Source: Antitrichia curtipendula
Taxonomy: Eukaryota; Streptophyta; Bryopsida; Hypnales; Leucodontaceae
Direction of reading: 5' to 3'
Length of the DNA stretch: 64,000 nucleotides
Assembly (NCBI GenBank): GCA_951230915.1
Contig: OX579639.1
Coordinates: forward strand, 16,368,001 to 16,432,000
Made by a program: the position numbers and the translations under genes. How positions within the stretch are numbered: the stretch's first letter is position 1; each line of letters begins with the position of its first letter. The notes under the pieces are model-generated. The model was not told the origin of the DNA, searched no databases, and saw only the letters and a list, made by a program, of their open reading frames with translations. Positions 58,760 through 64,000 of this stretch are shown here, piece by piece.

Positions 58760-60030
58760 GTGAGGCATTGGTTAAAATTTATTAATTTATAAAATGTTTC
58801 CAATTTTTTTTTTTAATTGTTGAAAAATTAACATTTTCTAGTTGCCAAATCAACACTTTCTAGTCACTTAATCAACACTTATGTGTTGATAAACCACACA
58901 AAAGTGTTCATTTTCATGTCCAAATCAACACTGTTTTGCTATGCAATGTCCAAGTCAACACATCCAAATCAACATGAGAATGAACAAAAAAGATCAACAT
59001 TTTTTTGTCACTTTGGACGCTGAATTTTCTACTAGTGTAATCAGTCCTCACATGATTTCATAATTTTGCATTCCAATTGCAATTCAAAGACAACTAGTCT
59101 AATAATAATATAATGCTAATTATAATTCTAACAATTTGTTTAAGAATTACATACCGGATAAATTGTTCTCGGCTGGTCTTTCATGATCCAGCACCGAGCT
59201 TGATTTCCGCTTACAATTCGCAGATGATTCTTCCGTCTGGTTGCTCCAACTCCGCCGTTGACAAATTGTTCCAGAGCCAGTATCCAAGTACAACACTCAA
59301 TTGACAATTTATTTTATACAAATAACAATCACCAAGTTCAAGAATTTACGATGAAAACCACATTAACAAACTTGCAGTTCAATTAAAAAAAATTAAATAT
59401 GCAATTTGTATGACAATTAGTCATGATACAATCAAAGGCATCCAATTAAATTGACCAAATGCAATAACTCATACAATTAGACTTTCACAATTTGTCACAA
59501 CCACATACATACAACACACAGTGAAAGAACTTGAATTTAACACATCAATTTGTTATAATAACAATCACACAATTCAATAATCCAATCACTGGATTATTTC
59601 ACAATTTCAAATACAATTTGTCACACACATAAATAATCCAATCACTGGATTACAATAATTCACCGCAGCACTCCTGTGCTAGACAATTAGTTCAAAAAGA
59701 CAATTTGTATTACACAATTGAAGGAGTTCACAATTTACAAGAACAATATGACACTTAAGACACGCGGAAAATAATCGAGAGAGTGAGAGAGAAGAAGTTG
59801 ACAATTTGTTCATCTTAAGCTACTAGAAAGGTGTGAGACCTTGAATATCAACCGATGCTAAGATAATTTGTCACTCTTCCAATCTAGTTTATTCACAGCT
59901 TTTAAAATCCTTCATCTACTTGTTCATTTATCATTCTTTTTCCGTTTAATTCCTAAGACAAGTAGTAAATGACTCCTTTATGCATTACTAAAGACAAGTA
60001 GTCAAAACCAAAAAATTCATTGCGCTCACA

Positions 60031-60089
60031 GAGAGCTTGATTTTGTAAGAGCCTGGACCTGAGAGCTTGATTCGTAAGAGCCTGGACTT
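60031..60089. repeat. 30-bp tandem duplication, related copy at 54,621
   Basis: GAGAGCTTGATTTTGTAAGA followed by GCCTGGACCT at 60,031 repeats at 60,061 with two changes. A third copy in the same orientation lies at 54,621-54,651, beyond the far side of the palindrome array. Confidence 0.85.
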
Positions 60090-60210
60090 GCTGTCTCGCC
60101 GAACCCCCTGCTACACGAACCCTTCGTTGCGCCAAATTGCGTTGACGTGCCGCGTGGCGCGTCGTGATTGGCCGGCTCCTCATTTCCGATGCCCGTTCCC
60201 CCCAGCTCGC

Positions 60211-60314
60211 CGATGGTCTGATCCCCGTGGTCTCCCCGATGGTTTGATCCTCGTGGTCTCTTGCTAGTCTGATCCTTGTGGTCTTTTCGTTGGGCTGATC
60301 CCTATGGTCTTCTC
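60211..60314. repeat. 26-bp tandem array, 4 units
   Basis: Four units share GATGGTCTGATCCCCGTGGT-like sequence at intervals of about 26 bases, in a local GC-rich patch that begins near 60,080. Confidence 0.85.
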
Positions 60315-63230
60315 GTTGGGTTTGGGTTTTTGGGTTTTTAAACTAGACTTCTAGTCCTTAACTAAAAAAAAAAAAAAAAAAAATGATTAATATAAAAGAA
60401 AGAAACTAAACTAAACTTCACTAAATAACTTAAGGCTCCAACTAATCTAAAGGTTTTTATATAACTTTGAGGGAACTTTAAAACAAAGCAACTAACTAAT
60501 GAGGTTTTTTGAGATTTTTGGGATAACTAAACAAGGATAAACTAAACTAAATGGTTCCCTAGGATTTTTGGGATAAACTAAGACAAAGTGATCTAAACTA
60601 AACAAAAGCAAAGATAAACTGAACTAAGGCAGAGACTAGACTATCAACTAAATCCACAATTTGGCAATGGAAGCAAAAACAAAACGAAGTGAACAAATTC
60701 CGGTGGAAGAAAGGGAACCACTTGGTGTGGTGTTTTGGCTTAAGTAGCCCAATGACCAAGGATATTTCCCAAATCATCTCCCTTCAAGGTAAATTGTCCT
60801 AAGGTCAAAGCTTCGCCGTGTGGGAGCAATTCCAGGCTAAATTCGTAAAATATGATTCCAAGTGGCTGTAGGAATGTTTTAATTCTTAAAGGAGGTACAC
60901 ATGAAAGTGTTTAAACCGAACATTAAGGACTAAAAGAATTTCCAAGGTATCAAATGTTTTTAATTTCTAATTGAGGTACACATGAAAGTATTTAAACCAA
61001 AAATTAGGGATCAAGTCAAACCGAACTTTGTTATACAACAAAGTTTGGCAAGTATTTTGAGTATTAAAATCTTTTGGTAAAGACTAGCTTCATTGCCTTA
61101 AGAATTCTAACTCAATGGCTGTTGCAAAACACAAAATTACTAGGTAAACAAGGTATGCAAGTTTTGGGGGATGAGGCCTTCCAAAAGCGTGTTTTTAGTG
61201 TGGTATTGATGGTTTAAAAGGGAACCCCGAGTCCTCTAACCAAATCCTCCACTAAAAGAAAGCAAAAAAAGCAAAATGAGCAAAGATGACCCAAATTTAG
61301 CCTAACTAATTGCTTCCGACAAAGCCGGTAAACAAATTGAACAAAAGAGAGTCTCTACACTCCGACAGAGTGTCGGTAGGCAGATAATGAAACAAATGGG
61401 GATATGAGAAACTTTGGATGGGGGCCTTATATACTTGCTAGAAGGCCCCGCCACCTTAGTTTACCATGAGATATTAGTTCTTTTACTCAAAAACTATCCT
61501 ATGCTAAATTCTAAACTACCCTAAGATATTTGCTAAATAATCTTTGTTTAATCATTAAAATTTTCTAAAACAAGCCTTAATTAGAAAGAAAATCTTGTCC
61601 AAATAAAATCTAAGATTTTTCCCAAAGATATTTAGGAAATTAACTATTTTGACCTTGAGATATTTTGCAAAGAACCCTAGGATATTTTCAAATATTCTTA
61701 ACATAATCTAAATTGGCTTTTAAAATAAAGATTTGAAATCTTAACTAAATCCAATCTTCGACTTTCACCAAGATATTTTGTAAATTAACCTTGAATTACC
61801 ACTAATTACTCTAAAAAAGTCAAAACTACTGCTGAATTCTTTCTATCTTCATGAGAACAACTCGAAATTGAAAACCAATTGCGCTATCGCGTACAAAGAC
61901 CCCAATTAGTCTAGAGGACCTCCTACCCCCGGCTTCTAGGCTGTAATATTCGTAAAAATCACTCACGATAACTCTAAAGAAAAGTCAAAATTCCAATTAA
62001 TGGAATTTGCGTTTACCAAGGAAACTGACTATCCAGAGTTGTCTGGAAGGTTCATGAGAGTAAGAAAACATTCCTTGTTCGCGACATTCGGATACCGCTA
62101 GCTCCTGGTTCGCTGGTCAACCCGCCGCCATGTTGTAAATTCTTGTTAAATTCGATGTCGTTGCCGATTCTGGTACTTCTAACTATCAGAAAGTCTTTAA
62201 ATTTAACAGGTCGCTTATTTAATATGTAAAAATCTAATCTAATTTTTAGTGAGATTTTACCGCATTTTGGATAATTTCTATGAAATTACCATCAGTTTTA
62301 AAGGCGGTTGACTTCCCATGGAGTCATTGTGGAGTTTTGTAAAATTCCAAAACTTTTGGGCAAACTTCTAGGAAGTGTCCAAAAGTCAAGGGCAAAACCA
62401 AACCTCCAATAAGGATGCTAAATTTAGCAATTCCTTAATAATTTCCGCCCGGGGGAAAATTATTCTGGTACCAAGGGTTGTTGTGGATGATTAATTCCGT
62501 TGTTGATTTTTTGGCATGCTTTCACCCCAAAAGCACCTTTCTGTAAGCTCCAATCACCTCACCCTCCTTCTACTTTGCATTCTAATTCGTATTCTTCAAC
62601 ATTTGCAGGTCTTCATGTAACTAGTCCATATTCTACATGAATTGGATCTAGATACTTCTAAACCTGGATATAGACTCTTGTAGTTTAGCCAGGCTGTCAC
62701 ATGCACTCTACATGTCGAGTTTACATGGATCAGACACTATAATTGGCTAACTCTCACATCCTGACATCTCTCGAAAACGCTAATCTGGACTATAAGACAC
62801 TAAACTAAGACCTAAACCTGAAAAAGCAGAGTATTTTGTGTTTTTCATGATTTTAGGAAGATTCCTCACTAGTATGACAGGGACTTCTATCAAACTCCTC
62901 TCAACTGACTTATTCATGCTATTTTGCATGAATTGACACTAAAAACTATCAATTAATCGCGAAAAATAAACCTAGAGCTCCAAGTGCTAACTTGAGGGCT
63001 CACATAATGCTTCATAGTTTTTAAAATCTGAGTGTATGAAACAAAATAAATAAATAAACTAAACAAAATAAACAATCTAACTTAAGGTATAAATTTTTGT
63101 AACAAGTTAGATTCTAGATGTTTTAGTAGTTTTTCAAATAAATAAGATTTTTAATTTTTGTAGTAGGCATTACAATTTGTATTCAGTTTTTAATTTCTAT
63201 AGCAAGAGTAGTTTTAAAATTTTCCTTTGT
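60315..63230. other. No gene seen; poly(A) run, duplication, retroelement-like sequence
   Basis: A run of 20 A lies at 60,364-60,383 and may be the tail of a retroposed sequence. ACTAAACTAAA words are frequent to 60,660. An 81-bp duplication (GAGGTACACATGAAAGT at 60,892 and 60,973) follows. The rest resembles LTR-type non-coding sequence. No frame is supported. Confidence 0.5.
61870..62330. repeat. LTR-like remnant related to 1.1-1.5 kb
   Basis: TCTAATTTTTAGTGAGATTT at about 62,238, TTCTATGAAATTACCATC and GGTTGACT follow in the same order as at 1,437-1,510. The two copies lie near opposite ends of the window and are too diverged to be the LTRs of one recent element. Confidence 0.45.
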
Positions 63231-63231
63231 T

Positions 63232-63456
63232 TTGCAAGAAATTAGATTTGGTCATTTGGATTCTTTATTTGCTAGTTGGGTGAAAAATCCTAAGTTTAAA
63301 AAGTTATCTTTACCTCAACCTAAAGCACCACAAGCCTTCCATTTGGAAAGGCATAAGTTGTTGAATTGTGGTATGCAAGTTCTAGTGTCATACTACAGTT
63401 CCCTTCATAGTAGTGTTATAGAATGCAAAGTGATTCCATTAAGTAGGTTGGATTAA
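63232..63456 (+). other. Possible exon of an unrecognised gene
   Basis: A 74-codon open stretch follows a pyrimidine-rich acceptor-like sequence ending TTTTGCAAG at 63,238. It reads FGHLDSLFASWVKNPKFKKL and SLPQPKAPQAFHLERHKLL, then ends with TAA at 63,454. There is no ATG near the beginning. No motif is recognised, so a chance frame is possible. Confidence 0.2.
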
Positions 63457-63491
63457 TATATTGTTGTCTCTTTCTTCTATAAAACAATAGA

Positions 63492-63648
63492 CACTATAAG
63501 AAACTCGCATCTTAGCTGGTGTTTTATAAATTTTTCAGACGGATTTTAGGTGATGTCAAAAAAAACAAAAGTTTTTTTTTTCAAGATCACCTAAAATCTG
63601 CTTGAAAAAATTACAAAACGCCACCTAAGACACAGGTTTTTTGTAGTG
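63492..63648. mobile_element. CACTA-type foldback MITE, 157 bp
   Basis: Left end CACTATAAGAAACTCGCATC; right end complement CACTACAAAAAACCTGTGTC. Pairing continues along about 65 bases per arm, through CTTAGCTGGTG/CTTAGGTGGCG and GATTTTAGGTGAT, leaving an A/T loop near 63,560-63,585. The 3-bp target duplication AGA flanks it (63,489-63,491 and 63,649-63,651). Confidence 0.9.
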
Positions 63649-63652
63649 AGAG

Positions 63653-63932
63653 ATGGATATGAGACCAGCAACAAGAAGTGCATCCACAGAAGGGAGGAAA
63701 AGTGACAAGGATGCATTAGACAAGAATTCCCAACAAGATTAGGAGAAGGAGATAGCCACCAACATTGATGCAACTTTGGCAGACCATATTGATGAGGTAT
63801 CGCCTTTGCATTGGGATTAAGATTATAATAATTTTTCATTGATCAAAACCACACTAACCATAGCTTGGTCTTGTTGCCTAGAGGTGGACTAGCACACATT
63901 GGGAGTGACTCCGTACTCTCCTAATTATCATT
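63653..63932 (+). pseudogene. Short coding relic just after the MITE
   Basis: The plus frame from ATG 63,653 reads MDMRPATRSASTEGRKSDKD, then EKEIATNIDATLADHID and EVSPLHWD, with TAG, TAA and TAG interruptions that fit lost Gln codons, and continues to TAG near 63,930. The segment reads as a hydrophilic protein but matches no family I know. It begins directly at the MITE's right edge. Confidence 0.3.
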
Positions 63933-64000
63933 AGTCAAAATCAAAATGTTTTTGCAATTGTGTTTGGATTGATCTTGCATTTGGATTGTGGTTGCAAAAT

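Larger units (their letters stand above)
56202..59037. mobile_element. CACTA-type non-autonomous element, 2.8 kb
   Basis: Perfect 14-bp terminal inverted repeats CACTAGTAGAAAAT...ATTTTCTACTAGTG and a perfect 3-bp target duplication TAA (56,199-56,201 and 59,038-59,040). Both ends carry repeated TCAACAT/ATGTTGATTTGG words in either orientation, as CACTA subterminal repeats do. No transposase is encoded. The interior contains two foldbacks, a tRNA-like sequence and a 17-bp tandem array, so it has collected other sequences. Confidence 0.9.
54930..59870. repeat. Dispersed array of the palindrome GACAANTTGTC, split by a CACTA element
   Basis: About 25 exact or one-mismatch copies of GACAATTTGTC (variants GACAATTAGTC, GACAATTCGTC) occur in 54,930-56,160 and 59,090-59,870, roughly one per 85 bases, for example near 55,057, 55,530, 55,573, 56,037 and 56,143 and after the insertion near 59,091, 59,412, 59,695 and 59,801. 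The 11-mer is a palindrome around its central base. Spacing is irregular and the sequence between copies is not obviously repeated. No coding frame was recognised. The CACTA element at 56,202-59,037 lies in the middle and lacks the motif at this density. Confidence 0.7.

Noticed and set aside
56202..59037. Transposase gene within the CACTA element
   Set aside because: No frame longer than about 80 codons and no CACTA transposase motif; non-autonomous.

Overview
This window reads as nuclear DNA from a land plant with a repeat-rich, AT-rich, gene-poor genome. Evidence: an intron-containing gene for a plant-type methyl-CpG-binding-domain (MBD10/11-like) protein, GT-AG introns, and relics of hAT, CACTA and MULE-like elements with their target-site duplications. 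Several relic coding regions belong to repeat families that I associate, from memory only, with seed-free plants (mosses, liverworts, lycophytes, ferns). That placement is inference and no search was run. No organellar, rRNA, tRNA, CRISPR or bacterial features were seen.

Layout. 1-6.4 kb: old LTR-like repeat pieces, no gene. 6.4-7.0 kb: short relic ORF (+). 7.5-10.8 kb: hAT transposase relic (BED finger, DUF659, hATC) with an unusual long C-terminal tail (-). 13.8-17.05 kb: relic of a long coiled-coil/RING-like protein of unknown function (-), with a 41-bp GC-rich tandem array upstream. 18.9-22.3 kb: eight-exon relic of a permuted amino-methyltransferase-like gene (-). 22.3-35.4 kb: no gene; two CACTA-type elements and a degenerate satellite-like array. 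35.4-39.6 kb: the only intact gene, MBD10/11-like (+), four exons, GC-rich leader. 43.0-46.5 kb: MULE-like transposase relic (-) cut by a hAT MITE with a perfect 8-bp target duplication. 48.4-52.3 kb: a 3.9-kb inserted element with TGTCG...CGACA ends, holding a single-frame relic ORF of about 635 codons (-). 54.9-59.9 kb: a dense array of an 11-nt palindrome, split by a 2.8-kb CACTA element that contains two foldbacks and a tRNA-like sequence. 60-63 kb: short tandem repeats and LTR-like remnants. 63.5 kb: a foldback CACTA MITE next to a short coding relic.

How it fits together. Apart from the MBD gene, almost everything protein-like is dead mobile or repeat-associated coding sequence. Its decay is mostly nonsense changes that fit C-to-T loss at CAA, CAG and CGA codons, with fewer frameshifts. 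This is expected for heavily cytosine-methylated repeats. Nested insertions give a relative order: the MULE gene is older than the hAT MITE, the palindrome array is older than the CACTA element, and an A/T-rich repeat at 48.3/52.3 kb is older than the 3.9-kb element. The most unusual items are the 3.9-kb TGTCG element with an empty-site paralogue nearby, the palindrome array, the methyltransferase relic and the RING/coiled-coil family.
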